A DNA stretch of 64,000 nucleotides from Setaria digitata (GCA_003640385.1 RCAB01000074.1:124001-188000), one strand, 5' to 3'; counted from the stretch's first letter, positions 24,701-38,534 are shown. The notes: a model not told the origin generated them from the sequence alone. Numbers and translations: made by a program.

Positions 24701-27700
24701 ATTAACGAAGTGTCATCTTTCGTGCAATCAATTATTACAAAAATTAATTTCGTCAAAAATTTAGTGGAAATAAGTTAATTGGCTCGAGAATCAAGTATTG
24801 CTTTTTCCTTCTTCTTTCTGGCGATACTCCTCAAATAAGTGAATTTGAGTCTCAAGATCATACAGTTTCTTAACAATTATATTTTCGCTTCTACAAACTT
24901 TTTATGTCTAGCATTTTTCTTCATCAGGTTATACAAAATTCAGCGGTGAAAAGGTTACCATCGAATTTATTTTAATTTGAAAAGCCTTAGTATTTTCCAT
25001 CTCTTATTTTCTCGTCTTTTGTTTATAGTTTTTCCAATATTATACATATATATGTAATTAATTTTAATGATTATTACCAAAACAAGAATTCTCGCAAGAT
25101 GAAAATCTTCGCTGAAATTGAAAACGAATGAGTCATTACAAGGAACTTCCAGTTGTCTTTTTTTGCATTTTGTACTTTACTACTACTATTTTTTAATTTA
25201 ATGATAAACATTCGAGTTTGGATTTCAAAATAATGTGTTTATTGGATTTACACAAGGAAATTCTAGTAGGAAACAGATTTCAGGAGTTGCAACTAGCTTT
25301 ATTGCATTCTTCAACTTTTAGTTTTTTCTTTCTTTTTCACAAAAGTTAACTTCTAAATTCAGATAAAAACTTATCCACCATACTTTTACCAATAGTAAAT
25401 TAAATTACTTCAACATTACTTCTGTTCTTATTGCATGAAATATCTCTCTTTTTAATTTCCTGATAATTTTATTCTTAATAGTGATGGCTGAAATTTCAAC
25501 TTACTCTTGAAATAAGTTTGCAAGGGAAAAATTGGTGCAGTTTTTACTGAAAAAATTTCAGCTTAGTTTTCCGAAATGAAGAGCATAGAATATTGTCACC
25601 AAAAGATGTACTTTGTTTGTTTCTCTTCTCATGCGAAGAATTGAAAATGTTTTATCTCAAATAAAATAAGTTGGAAGAGAAACGAACTGGTTTTGTGAGC
25701 TGTTGATTACCGAGAAAAGCTCATTTGTATTCAACATATAGGTATTTTTGCAAACAAAAAAGGCGATTAAAATAGAACAACGAAAACAGTTAAAAATCAA
25801 CATTCTTTTTTTTCCGAACTTTAACATTAATAATCATAAATTGTTTGTCGTTATTACTCTTACCACAGAAAATTTTATCTGGCTTATCACTGCTGCTCTT
25901 ATCACCAGAAATTCTAACTACTTTAAACACATGAGAAATAAGGATGTTAAAAGAACAGCTTTTTTTAAATAACTAATTAAAAGTTGGTGGAAAAGAAAAT
26001 CTAACCAATCTCAACTCAGCAAAAGTCAGTCATACAGCAATTTATTTACTGCAGCTAGCTAAACTGACATGCAGAGAATGCAAAATTTATTTGAATATTT
26101 TTCTAGAAGTTCGAAAGTTCTCAGCCAAAAAAGTCGCACTTTAAAATAAAATAAGAAGGGTAAATTCTAACAGCAAGTATGAAAATCGAGATTTCACAAC
26201 TAACTGAATCGTAAAAAGAATAACGATTTAAACGACTTCCCTCGAAGGTTTTTAGTCTATCAGTGAGACTACCAGGAAACATTATTAATTTTGAATGAGA
26301 AGGTTTGGAAATTTTTCGGTGTAAAATGATATTATTCACTTGTTTTATGCTAATTATGGAATTTTGATTTTGAAATCTAACATAAAAATCTAACCTTACA
26401 ATTATAATTGTACCGCTGTTGAAAACAGTAGTGAGAATTGTTACGCAAGGGGAATGTGGTACACAATATTACGGGAAGAAAAACAGATGAGAAGCAATTC
26501 TTGTGAGCTAGAAGCCAAATAAAAAAGAAAAAAACGAGTTGTAACGAGTCGTCAATTTACAAAACAACAATTCTGACAGAGACAAGACTTCTTGCATAAC
26601 ACTTTTAGCTCTAAAATTATTTTTAATTGTTGCAAGGAAAGTTACCAACTAAGATTTGAAGAAAGTTCACCTAAAAATTAGGAGTATCCTTGGCGACGGA
26701 GACGGAAAATTCTTGTGTCCACCTGATTAATTAAAATTACCACCTCGGCCTTTTACAGCTAATCCTAACTTCTTGAAGAAATGCTCCGCAATTATTTCCA
26801 GGCAAATAAAAATTATGATGAAAGTTTGTGCGGAATATTTCAAATAATAATTGTTCATAACAACCAATCATTTATTTCCCGAGAAAAGGAAAATTTAAGA
26901 AAATTCACATCAAGACTAATGTGGAAATCCCGTCTGTTTTTACTGTTTAAAATTTATGACATGGTGCAATTTTCCAACTTCACGTTATTATTACCAATAT
27001 CCCAGTTTGTTCCTTAGTTCTCATTAATTATCAGGTGCAGAGAAGTAGCACCTAATGCGGTCCATAAATTGTTTCACAAAATCCAAAATATCAAAAACCT
27101 ATTTAATACTACCAACGAACATACTGTTCACATTACTGGCAATGTAGCATTTCAGGAATGTCGGCTGAATGACAGCACACAAAAATAAATTCCCACTTAT
27201 CTTTAAAATCGTTTTGATTTCTTTCTTTAGATGGAATAAACGACGCCAGAACACCAATGATTCCTTATCTGATGCAAATTTAAAGCCTTGAAGATAAATT
27301 CAGGTCTAAGTTGATAACACTACAATTATTCAAGTACAGAAACTAAAGAAATAACAGAATTAAGCAGTAGAAACAGAAAAATTAATGACTCTTAATTGTA
27401 TCGACGACTGAATAACGGAAAGCAATGAAACGTGCTTGAACTGCTATAAGTATGCATCACAAGTCCCGAGATATTTAAATATTGGATTTTATCCAAACGC
27501 TGCTAAAGGAGAATGGAAAGGAAAATTACTGCTAATAAATTTAAGATTCCGGATGTTCCCTTGGATAGGATATATCTGTTACCTCATTATAATGAATAAC
27601 AGCAAATAGAACAAATATATCAAATTAAATATTTCGTTTTCTTTAAATATCAGTTCATTAGTAAGGATGAGTAATAATAAGAACTTGACAATGACCGTGG

Positions 27701-28147
27701 AAAAATATAAAATACAGGTAACCGAAAAGGGAATACAAAAAAAGATCTTTTTGTTTGTCAAATACCTTTCAGCTCCACAAAACTTGACTACATCTTGGGA
27801 AGTACGAAACATGTCTATCAGCTCTTAACCACAGTATAAATTTTAATGGAATAGTCTTTTTCAAACATGCACAAACAATAAAATCACTATCTTGTAAAGC
27901 TTTTACAGCAATGGAGATATTTTTATGTTTATTTATTTTAAAACATGCATTAAAAAACAACAGTACTGAAGTCACAAGTTACCCGTATAACTCTACAGTT
28001 TAAAGATGTATAGCTCAAAATAACGAATAATTGTATTATAGCATCTTCTTCGTAATAAGAAAAAGAAAGTAGGAAATGTAAATTAACTTTCGATGATAAA
28101 TAACTGCTGCTATCTTCAGCTTATTGTTCCTTCAAGGTACCAGTTAT

Positions 28148-28194
<47 letters not shown>

Positions 28195-28460
28195 ATTTAT
28201 TTATTTATTACAATTGATTATCCGTTTGCAAAAAAATGTATGAAATTTGTCAATTTTAAATAAGGGTGAAGGGAGTATAGCCGGTTCTTTTTCTTTTGCA
28301 TGACATCATTAATTACTCAATTTTCCCCCGCTATTTCTTTTAGTGTGAAGAATTAATAAAGATAATTCAGATGAAGAAAGGAACAAATGCACCCGAGAAG
28401 AAAGTGATGAAAAAAATAAATAAAAATCAGATCACATTTAATAACTACGGCAACGTTTTA
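21732..28460. other. Gene-poor intergenic region
   Basis: About 6.7 kb upstream of the PPPPY gene and downstream of mrps-35. It contains several short ORFs (for example 22726-22941 on -, and 23137-23349 on +) rich in F, K, N and I, as expected by chance from AT-rich DNA. There is a 38-nt A tract at 28152-28189 and a GA tract near 24566-24582. Nothing with motif or splice support was recognised. Confidence 0.5.
28152..28189. repeat. Poly-A tract (38 nt)
   Basis: Uninterrupted run of A followed by GAGGAATTTATTTATTTATT. It could be the tail of an old retroposed element, but no body or target-site duplication was recognised. Confidence 0.9.
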
Positions 28461-31400
28461 TTAGCCCTTCTGGTTAGGTAGCTGGGAAACTCCAAGTAAT
28501 TTTTTGATTGATTCTGCGTAAATGCGCACTGTCTCGAACGTTTCTTTCTGAAAAGATCTAACATATTGAATACTTTATAAACTCATTCAATATATGTGGA
28601 TTTATACAAAAACAAAACGGCTAAAAGTGACTGCCCTGCAGGATATATAAGTTTGCCTTAATAAATTACCAAACAAATCATCTGGATAAGGATTGTTGAT
28701 ATGGATTATTGATACAAGAGTAAATCTTAACTTTCTGCTTGAATCACTGATACAGCCAACAACAGAGATAACTGCCTTGTAGCACTATGAAAAATTAATC
28801 AAATACTTACACTATTGCGGTAATTTTCCCACGACTTACTAAATTCCTTGAGTCTTGAATCGACATTTTGTTTTGTATTTGTGTCATTACCCTAGAAAAC
28901 ATTTGAAAAATAATAAGCAAAAATCCCTTGCTGTATAAATATCATGACTACGCATAATCCCGTGTGCTCAAACGGCTGAAGACCTAAACAACTATCTGAT
29001 TAGATAGAAAAATACCATCTTCAAGCTGCAAAAACTTTTTTCCCCTAAATTTCTTTACTTCAACAGGAGTCGCAGCATCAATAAGTGAAAAATAAATGCT
29101 TCGAAAATAATACCTTTCTTTTCTCAATATTATTGAGCAAATTTTGCAAATCATTTTCCATTTTAGAACCTTTGAAATCAGTTGTTCGTGACACCAACCG
29201 AATATTCTCAAATTTCTTTACTTCCCAATCCTCGACTTTCTGCAAAATCGCCTATTACCTAATCACCCATACTGGAAGCAAAGCACATAAGACTAAAATA
29301 CAAGAAGTTTCTACGATTCACCGATCTTTCTAACTAAATAACACTTCCATCATCTAAAGCAGAATATCAAAAATGTAAGGGGTGATATTTCATTACGAAA
29401 TATAAATTTTGGTCAACGCCTCATAACTACCAGTTGAAATGTTGAAAGCAACTAAAAATATTGCCGGCAAAGATAATACATCAAGCCGACTGCTTAGATG
29501 TTTTTAGTTAATCTATACGTTGGTTAGATCTTAAATTTGAAGATGTTTCTTCACTATAAAATATCCGTCCATTCTCTGTTTTGGCTCCTTCCTTTCAGTT
29601 AGATTTATCCCCTGCAATCGCAACCTTCTTTCCTCTATTCATTCCTTCCATAATAATTAACATAGTTAAATATTTACTAACTCCATTTTTTTCTTTTTGA
29701 AAAGACTTGAAAACCCAAACTCCAGAAAACTCCTAATTCTAATGCATAGTTTTCCTGAATAATATCTGAATTGAAATTTCATAACAATCGTAAACATAGA
29801 AACAGGAAAACTTACATGAGATTCACTATATAGAGCAATGAGAAGATACATAGCATAGTCGTAATTTTGCTTCCTTGTAAAACACCTGAAGCCACATGAA
29901 TTTCGACAAGTAATTATTAGATAAGATTCAAATTTTGACTGGAAACAATACTCCGTATATAATAATTTAGGATGCAAGTGAAAGGTGAAAGAGCGAAAAA
30001 AAAACAAAGGAAAAAAAAGGAATTAATGGCCAAAAAAAAAAAAATGTAAAAATATTCTTGCCTGTCAGTTATGATGGTGAGTGTATCATTTTCAGGATTA
30101 TACTTCTCTCCTGCGAGTCGTATCAATTTATCGAGAGCATGTTCATCCAGATGAAGCTCTGATATTTTAAGTTTAACAGTAATGACACGCGAGCGCATGT
30201 CGCGCAGCGAATTGCTCTGATGTACGTAGTCACAATAGGATAATGTCAGTGGGAAAAATTTACGACGTATTTTCTCATCCATTTTTTCTGGCCATTTTGT
30301 ACAAAATTCTAAAAGAAATCAGCAGAAAGAAGAAAAAACAATAAACAAGCCTGCAGATTTTATCTAAAATATCAATAATAATGTCCACTCCTTTTGTGGA
30401 GCACGTTATTGACAATAATGGAATAGATCAAGTCCTATAACAGATTCACAATTCTATTAAAAATCACGAAATCTTTTACCTTGTCAACAATATCAATTAA
30501 TATTTCTCCTCAAACTGAAGTTGTGAAAATAAACATTTAAACCAAAACGAACTCTTTATAGCACTACAGTGCCTTTCAATAGCTGCTGGAGTAAGGTGAA
30601 GAAAATTCGGTATTTTAACTAGTTCCAAATTACCCTCCTGAAATTCAGATATCAGATATATATATATATATATATATAATTATTTAAGAGACCAAAATAT
30701 ATTGCCAATATTTTCAGGGAATTCTGACTAAAATCAACACATAACTAATTTAAAACAGCATGAAAAAGCACCGTCTTAAATGGTGCTCTTCTCTCGGGAT
30801 GTTTTCTAGCACCCATGCGGATTGGAAGTGGAACCACAGATGATCGGAATGAACGTGCTACTGGCCAAACACTTGGCCAATCCTGCTCTGTGCTCATTTC
30901 TTCCTTTCGCGGACGACGGACCTAAATGTTTTGTGGGAAGGAACCGAACGTTTCTTTCGTTCATTAAATATTACAAAGTAATTTAATATACCACAAGTTC
31001 AATAACTGGATGCTATGTTTTCATGTTCTTTGAAAACAAACAACATCATTTAAACGCAGAACAACATTAGCATTCCATCAAATTCTCATCATTCAAACTT
31101 TAAAAATAAATGGAAGCGAATTTCAAACATCAATAAAAGAACATATATTAACTTACCATAATCCGTTGAAATAAATCACCACGTGGCAAATTTTGGACTA
31201 CCACTTGGCCCGTTTCTCTTTCAATGTTTGACCGTATGCGTAATTTACGTTTGGAACCCAAAAATACGGGACGAAATGGTTCACCCTATTAAAATATTAA
31301 ATAATAATTATTTCCATACATTGTAATCACAAAATACAGCGATCATCAACCGCACAGAAAAACTGATACTCAGGTGCTTTAGGAACTAAAAAAGGAAAAG

Positions 31401-31825
31401 GAGGAAGTAATCGTTTAATTTAATTTTTCCTGCTTGAATGGCATCTGCACACAAAGTCCTTATATACTAAAAGATGCACATGTCAGTTTTCAGATACTCT
31501 TATTAATTTACCAGTATCTTCTGATATTTCAAAAACTTCTGCATTAACCCATAAGCTATGCTTTCCGAATGGAATGGAACTGTCCCAAAATTATTTTGTT
31601 TTGATAATTCATGGGATGTTAGTGGAAGATATGAACTGAATAAACAACAAAAAATATTACTTTACTATCTCGTTGTTCACTCAGAATTTGTTTCTGATCT
31701 TCCTTAATATCTTCAGGATTAATCCCAGCAACGGCTTGTTTCATCGTCTTAGCTAACGTTGACTGAAGTCGGCAAGTGCTCAGATCCTCTCGTAAACGTG
31801 AGCAAGCGCGTAAAGACGTCAACAT
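28461..31825 (-). CDS. mrps-35: Mitochondrial small-subunit ribosomal protein S35 (9 exons, 379 aa)
   Basis: Component of the mitochondrial 28S ribosomal subunit, acting in the matrix. Exons 5' to 3' on minus: 31661-31825, 31157-31285, 30772-30921, 30553-30637, 30062-30308, 29816-29885, 29114-29239, 28811-28891, 28461-28547; 1140 nt, closed frame. The arginine-rich start [14 protein letters not shown] looks like a mitochondrial targeting peptide. Hallmarks of the family follow: [72 protein letters not shown], and the C-terminal SIKKLLGV. Length is close to the roughly 320 residues of vertebrate MRPS35. The intron after exon 5 uses a GC donor (GACAG|gcaaga). The start ATG lies 6 nt after a TTTCAG acceptor. 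The stop codon overlaps an AATAAA polyadenylation signal (TAATAAAA). Confidence 0.93.
30655..30679. repeat. TA microsatellite in mrps-35 intron
   Basis: Pure TA run inside the intron between exons 3 and 4 of the mrps-35 model; no other function is visible. Confidence 0.9.
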
Positions 31826-32341
31826 ATCTTCCTGAAATCGACGGCTGAAACTACGTACTATTATTACATACATGCTTCGCATTGATGTAAACTAGGATCA
31901 CAAACTCTTCCGAAGCTCTAAGTGTTGCTTGTGATGTAACAAAACGACACCATAACAAGAGGCACGGAGTGAGGTCCTAAAAAAAAGCACCGCAAGATGG
32001 GTGTGATTCTGAAATGAAACACAAATTTTAGCCGGATTCTGCAGAAAAGAAAGGAAATGAAAGAAAACGGAAAAGGTGAAGACAGAAAGACTTATAAATT
32101 CAGCGGAATAGTGTTTTTCATAGTTGAGGATAATATCAATCACAGGGAAGACTGAGACAGTTAATCTTACCGCTGATGACACCTATTGTGTAGACGATCC
32201 ACTACCTATTTCTGCTGCATTCATCCATTTACTCATCCATACCTCTACCAGTCTCGAACTCGAAACTTCACTCCTCCGTCCTCTCTCTCCTTCGCTCACC
32301 TTACCTGTCTTACTCCCCTGCGTGTAACTTCCTTTACAAAC
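31826..32341. promoter_or_regulatory. Head-to-head intergenic region (mrps-35 / unnamed gene)
   Basis: About 515 nt separate the divergent starts of mrps-35 and the candidate gene at 32342. A TTTCAG acceptor (AG complement at 31832-31833) sits just before the mrps-35 start. A pyrimidine-rich stretch with CTCTCTCTCC lies at about 32270-32330. Any bidirectional promoter function is inferred from position only. Confidence 0.4.
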
Positions 32342-35300
32342 ATGTCATCCGACAACAAACTCATAAACGAGTTTATTTACAGGTCACCTGTGGTAGGTTT
32401 GTGCACGAATTGCGATTGCTTGGTGGAAAATTGTCTGCTGATCATTGTAAAGGCTTGAATTGGGTGGGTTCCCCCGTAAATCGGTGGAATTTAATGAAGC
32501 CGTAGGCAAATGGGCAGAGCGACCATCATAAATCATCCCGAATCTAAGCTGACGGAAGAATGATATTTAGTATGATGGACAGCACGAAATCGAGATTTAG
32601 GCATGAGTGGTACTAGTTTAGTGCTCTGTACTTATTAAAGTGAAATTCCATTCTTTCACAATATGTTATGACACATACACAGTAGCTCTGCCTCTTTCTG
32701 TCGATCAAATTTGATATAATATGGGATAAACAAAACGGACAGCATTTTATCTTCCTTCATTATTCACTAACAATTTTTAAAAGATCATACGTGTTTTAAG
32801 AATGCGGGGTAGACGTAGTACACGTGCAATAGCGATTTTTCGTATATATATTTTTATAGAATCTCATTTGTTATAGAGTGATTGGATCCAAAGAACTCTG
32901 AGAAGATATTTTGAAATGAAATCGAAAAACTAATAAAAGTTTTGGTAGTCTACAGAACATTTGTATGTCAAGCATTAATGAATGATTCAAGAACGGAAGT
33001 CGTTTAGCAGCAGAAAAGCAATTTATTTGTTCAATGAAGAGATTCCTTTGAACTCATATGTACTGAAGAAAAATAGATGAAGTTATCGTTAATTGCCAGA
33101 ATCCTATCTTTTTCCATCCTTTCCTTTCCTCGCGAAGCATTAATTACTTTTAACGTATTGTTTTCTTTTAATTATTTTTTTCATTCAGAAATTTGCTTCA
33201 TTTCATCAAAAAACTAAAATCTAAATGAACGCGATGGTTTCAGAATAGAAAGGCTAAAAATGAAATTTTGTTTGAAAATATTTCACTTGGTTGTTCCTTT
33301 TTTTTTTTTTGTTTTTTCTCCTTCGAGCAGCCCCACTGAAAATGATGGATGATTTAAAAAAAAAAGGAAGAAAAATTTGTTTTTTAAGAATGCACCAAAC
33401 GAGAGACTACAAAATGGAGCTGTTCAGTCAACTGCTCCTTAGTTATTAGCGGGTTGAGTCGTTACTTCATCTCACGTTGTATTATATTATAAGCAAAAGT
33501 TGAGATTCTTATTTCCAAGAAATAAAAAAAAAAAAAAACTGTTTAAAAACTTTTCCAATCATTGGCATCAAATAAAGAAAAGAACAACAGTATGCTCAGG
33601 TATGCCTGATTCGTTCCTTTTTTTTCTAAGCACTGGGGGCTTGAAAAATAGATTACCAATTAGAATCGATTTCTAATTTAAGTCTTGGTTATGTTATGAT
33701 TTTAGTATTCCACTTTATTTAAAATTCTATCGCCACTATCTCTTTCCTTTTTCTGGTGATAAATGGACTTACATATTGTTGATCATGCTTAAATTGGAAC
33801 TAAAAATTCGCATAATTTATGAAAGTTTATGAATTCTAGAAGATTTTATGGTATGAAACGTAGAAACACGACCAATGTTGTCCACACAGCGACAGCTTCC
33901 GGCACAGCTCACATCATGTTTGATGAAGGATCTATGAAATTATTGGTGAAAAATTTTTCTTTTCTAATTTTCGTAATTTTACTCATCACTTCATGCCTAA
34001 TCAAAATTTCGCTATTAAAAGTTCCCAAATTTATTTGTTTTCAGGCACAGAAATACAGAAATAGATCCGGAAGTGCCTTTTTTTTTTAAGAAAGTTGAAC
34101 TTTTTTCCCTTTAGATAAATTAATAATGTGGGGAAGGAAAATTACACTGGTGGATTACACTGATCACATTATCCTATAGTTGCTGAATTGTTATAATACT
34201 AATTAAATTAATAATGATAACATCTAATTCATCTGATGGGCTTGAGCAAAATCACTATTAAACAGTAGCATCTCAGACTATCATTGAAAATTTTTTAAAA
34301 CTCTTCTTTGTAAAAATACTAGTAATGGGAAAAACTGTCGAGTAATGTTAACATGTAGTGAGCACACCGTAATAGAGGAGAAATATATTTACAGGTATAT
34401 TTCTCTTACTATTACAGTAGCAATACGGCTTACAGCACAGAAAAGATATATCTAGCCGTTTATGTCGGAAATGCATAAATTCTTCTGAGTAAACAAGAAA
34501 GATTTAATCATTTCTTTTTATTTGATATAAATGTCAACAACTTATTTGTTCAATTGGTTGATAAAAATGTATGCATGGAATAGCTAGGAAGTTCTGATGG
34601 AAGCGTTTCTGTTTAAAATTTGGAGAGGATGAAATGCTTTTGAAATTTCGTATATACTAGAAAATTATTGTTAATACATTAATTAGATTCCTTTTTTTTT
34701 TTTTTAATTTCTGATCTTTTTATATCAAAAGTGATTTCCGCCTTCTTTTTTCTTTGATTGCTTTATCATTTTCTTTCTTTTTTTTTTGTTCGAAAAAAGG
34801 AAACAAATAACAATTTTTGAAGAGCTTTTCAATTTAAACGTCCTCTACTGTTTAGTGGCATTGATATCATGGAAATACGGATAACTGAAATCTAATCAAA
34901 TTTTTAATTTTCATCCGTCGATAAGAAATGATAAGGTTATTTTACATTACTTAAATTTGTCAAAATATTATTGTTTTCTCTAGATCTTTTTTCTTAATTG
35001 CCAGAACTATTGCGCTTCTATTCATAATTTTCCAAAAATTACTATAAACATGTGTAAACATGTGATTTAGTTTACTATCGTCGCAAGTTTTTACCTGATT
35101 GCAATCACAAGTTTCACTGACATATTGATATACTTTTACTCACAAAAATTTCAAAGAGAGGTCCATAATGATGTCACTCTTAGCTATCATTCGCTATCAC
35201 TACAGCTGTATTGCTGTTATTGGAGGTCATTTTCAGGGTACACTGGTTGGTAAAAACACTGGATGCATTTCATTTCGTGGTTACGTTGATTCAGACAGCA

Positions 35301-36335
35301 AACAAAAGCAAACAGCTATCTCAATTAGTGTGGACGTAATAGATGTGGAAAGTGATCAAAATTTCAGAGTTCATCTTTTCTCTCTTTCAGCCATTAAGAA
35401 GTTAATTTTTCTTCCTCTTATTGAAGAAGACATAGAGAGGATAATTATTATTTGACATGATGATTATTTGGCTCTTAGCAACGATAACCTTATTGACATT
35501 CGTCTCACCGCGATCTTTGTTTGTTTTTCTTCTTTCATTTATTTTTATTATTCGAAAAAAAAACAATTTATAATTGGTACAGCTGTGAAACTGCTAACAG
35601 ATGATCAATGAGTTGCAATTCATATTCAAGTTCTTACAGATTAATGATGTGAGAATGGAATTAGATGTTGATCCGAAAACGTCTCGTCGTAATATGACCC
35701 TGGAGCACCCGTCACTCAAGTTCATTACCCAAAGGTGGCATTATGGATGCAGGTATCTGTACACCCGTTTTTCACGGAATATTTATGATAAGACTTTGAT
35801 TTTAGCTCATCTTGACACTTCTGGACGCAAATCGCACGCGTCCTTTAATACTAATCAATACTTTGATTAGATGGGTGAGAAATGTTATTTCTGATCTTTT
35901 ACAACTAAAATGAGGAGCTGTAGAAGTGCTATACATATAACTGATGTCTTGGTGAAACTGTCAGTTGATAACTAATATGTAGCACTGAAATTGCCAGAAA
36001 AACGAATAATTGAATGATGATCAGAAATCAAACAGAATCATTCTTGAGGTGTAGTTTAATATAATCAATGAATTAGTTGATTTACTAATCGGAAATTGAT
36101 GTAATTCATAATAGGTTTGCTTATTCTTTTCTAATTACATGCTTCCGAATAATTTAGGGCAGACGTCGAGATACACAAACACATAAATCCTCAAATGGCT
36201 GGTTGCGGTTGGGAGCTTTTTATTGGTCAGATGACAATCATTATGATCAATACGTATCAGTTTGCACCGTTAACACGTCGTTTAAGTTTAACCAATGGCG
36301 ATGTTATAGAATCTTCGAATGATTTCCTTGCTTGA
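32342..36335 (+). CDS. Unrecognised protein, candidate 5-exon gene (189 aa)
   Basis: I do not recognise this family. Proposed exons: 32342-32382, 33840-33945, 35237-35368, 35640-35752, 36158-36335; 570 nt, every junction GT-AG and phase-compatible. Exon 1 encodes MSSDNKLINEFIY. Exon 2 includes HTATASGTAHIMFDEGSMKL, exon 3 GTLVGKNTGCISFRGYVDSD, exon 4 RMELDVDPKTSRRNMTLEHP, and exon 5 HKHINPQMAGCGWELFIG. Composition is balanced (G, D, S, R, C, W), unlike chance AT-rich ORFs. There is no signal peptide; one weakly hydrophobic stretch lies in exon 5, so it is probably soluble. Weak points: exons 1 and 2 are 1457 nt apart, exon 3 could start upstream, and exon 5 is also open in a second frame. A possible extra exon begins at 34045 but runs into a stop after a T10 tract. 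Confidence 0.42.
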
Positions 36336-38196
36336 GCAGTTTTCATATTTGTATTCGTATTGCCTGTGTATGAATATGTGCGATAATTTGTTTCCAAATT
36401 TTAAAAGATATAATCTTTTTTGTTTCAGTGCTGTAATGCATTTGTTCAGTTTATTTTTATTTTTTGTTAGTTCACTGTAATGTATTTTTTTTATTTTTTT
36501 GTTTGTTAGTTTTTTTATTAGTTCACAATTTATATTATATTTATCATCTGTTATAACTGAAAAGCTCACATTTTTTATTTTCATTTATCAAAGATTATAT
36601 CAATTTTCACTTTTTTCCTTTTCGTTTCAGAATTTTAACGAACAAACCTTTGTTGTGTTGATTTTTTTTTTCATAAATATAACAAAAATTTTAATTTATT
36701 TAACTGCACATTTTAACTGTTTATTGCGTAAAATGGCGATATTTAACATAGTGGTTTTTAAAACTGAAGCATTGCCGCCAGAACTATACGCAAAATTATT
36801 TAATGAAACAACTGATTGCTTTTCTTCTTAATCCATTTTCTTCTTTTAATATGCTTCAGTACAAATGAAAATTGGACGGTTACAGATTGTTTTCATTTTT
36901 ACCTAAATATATATGTATATTCGTCACTGTAACTTTATGAAGGGATGAAGTAGTCAATTTCGTTTTGTTAAAATTCAGATGAAATAATTTTTCATACGCA
37001 ATCAGTATTAGAGTCGCGTTCAACAGATGGAAGAAATAAAACTTCTGTGACCAGTGACTCAGTCATGAGAACTACTTATCAGTGAGGATTTTGCAGCTTA
37101 ATGAGGCATCTCAAAATAGATTTAGTGGGATATGAGGCTTTTGAATTTGTGATCAGCTCGTTTTACCTCCATAATGATTCTAGTTGATCAAAACTTGCCG
37201 AGTTGTACTATTTGATATTATTAACATAAACTGGTATGGTAATTAATTCGTTATTAAATTATTTTCTTGAATTTAGATAGTATTTGAGATTTTTGGAACA
37301 CTAAATATTTCGCTGTTATTTCAAGTGATTAGAAGAGATTCCGGGTATTTTTAACTGGATTTGTCAGATTACATTGGAATTTATTTAATAGATTCATCAG
37401 AACTGATAGTTCATCACTTATCTCTCACTTCTGGATATCCTAAATAATGATATGAACTTCCGCGTAAGCATTTTCGTTCTTGATCAATTCAAACTAGCTA
37501 GGCAAGCCTCATCAATTATCCTCCCAAGCATTTTCAAGATTAACTGGAATCTACAGAGTCCTCCAAACACGATACTACCAGAACTGTCGTCATGCATTTC
37601 GCTTTCAAGAAGTGATAAGCAGTACGTAAGATATCATAGCATTTCGGAGAGATTCAAGACATCCCAATGATTCATTGCATTCACAAAGTTTCAGAACATT
37701 TTGCATAATTTCAAACGCTCTTTCCCGTGGTCTAAGCAATATGGTTCCTAGATGGATTCTTTCGGATAAGTGTAAAATCAACAAAAACAATTGCTTTATT
37801 AGTTACCCGAGAATTCGTTACTTCTTTTAAATCAATTATCAGACGAAGAAAAATTTCGCATAAAAATCTATAAGCAAATGATCTGAGAGAAACGAAAAAA
37901 TATTAAGTAGAAGGAAACAATTTTGAAGAACCAATATACATAGGCAAACTACAAACATATAAATAAAAGCTTTCAAACTGGTCTGATCATAAAAAGTTTT
38001 AAAACCACAGATAAAAGGATTTTTAAAAAGTCAAGATGTATGTCGTCAGTTTATACTGTTCAGTCTGTTCTTAAAAAAAAAGTCATACATGAGTGAAAAA
38101 AAATCATTTGATAATAAAAGGACAATGATAAGGCCTACAAATTATTTAATTATAAACTTGAAGATTAAAAACTATGAAGCTCTTTAGGCATTAAGA

Positions 38197-38534
38197 AATA
38201 CTATTTTATATTAAAGTTTTTCCTTCTCTTTTAAATTTCTTTGAAGAAAGTTCTCTTTTTTAGAATTTTGATGAATTATCAGACTTTCGAAAATAGAACC
38301 TCGAAGATTCAGAAGTTTTTCGTTTTTTTTTTTTGTTTCTTTTTTTTTTTTTTTTTTTTTTTTTANAATACTATTTTATATTAAAGTTTTTCCTTCTCTT
38401 TTAAATTTCTTTGAAGAAAGTTCTCTTTTTTAGAATTTTGATGAATTATCAGACTTTCGAAAATAGAACCTCGAAGATTCAGAAGTTTTTCGTTTTTTTT
38501 TTTTGTTTCTTTTTTTTTTTTTTTTTTTTTTTTT
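38197..38534. repeat. Identical 168-bp direct duplication flanking a single N
   Basis: Copy 1 is 38197-38364 and copy 2 is 38367-38534, identical by eye and separated only by A plus N (38366). Both end in the same long poly-T tract. This is the pattern left when two overlapping contigs are joined without merging, so it is probably an assembly artefact and not biology. Confidence 0.9.

Noticed and set aside
36499..36831. 110-codon plus-strand ORF rich in F and I, downstream of the unknown gene
   Set aside because: Composition is that of translated T-rich DNA; no start context, splice site or motif.
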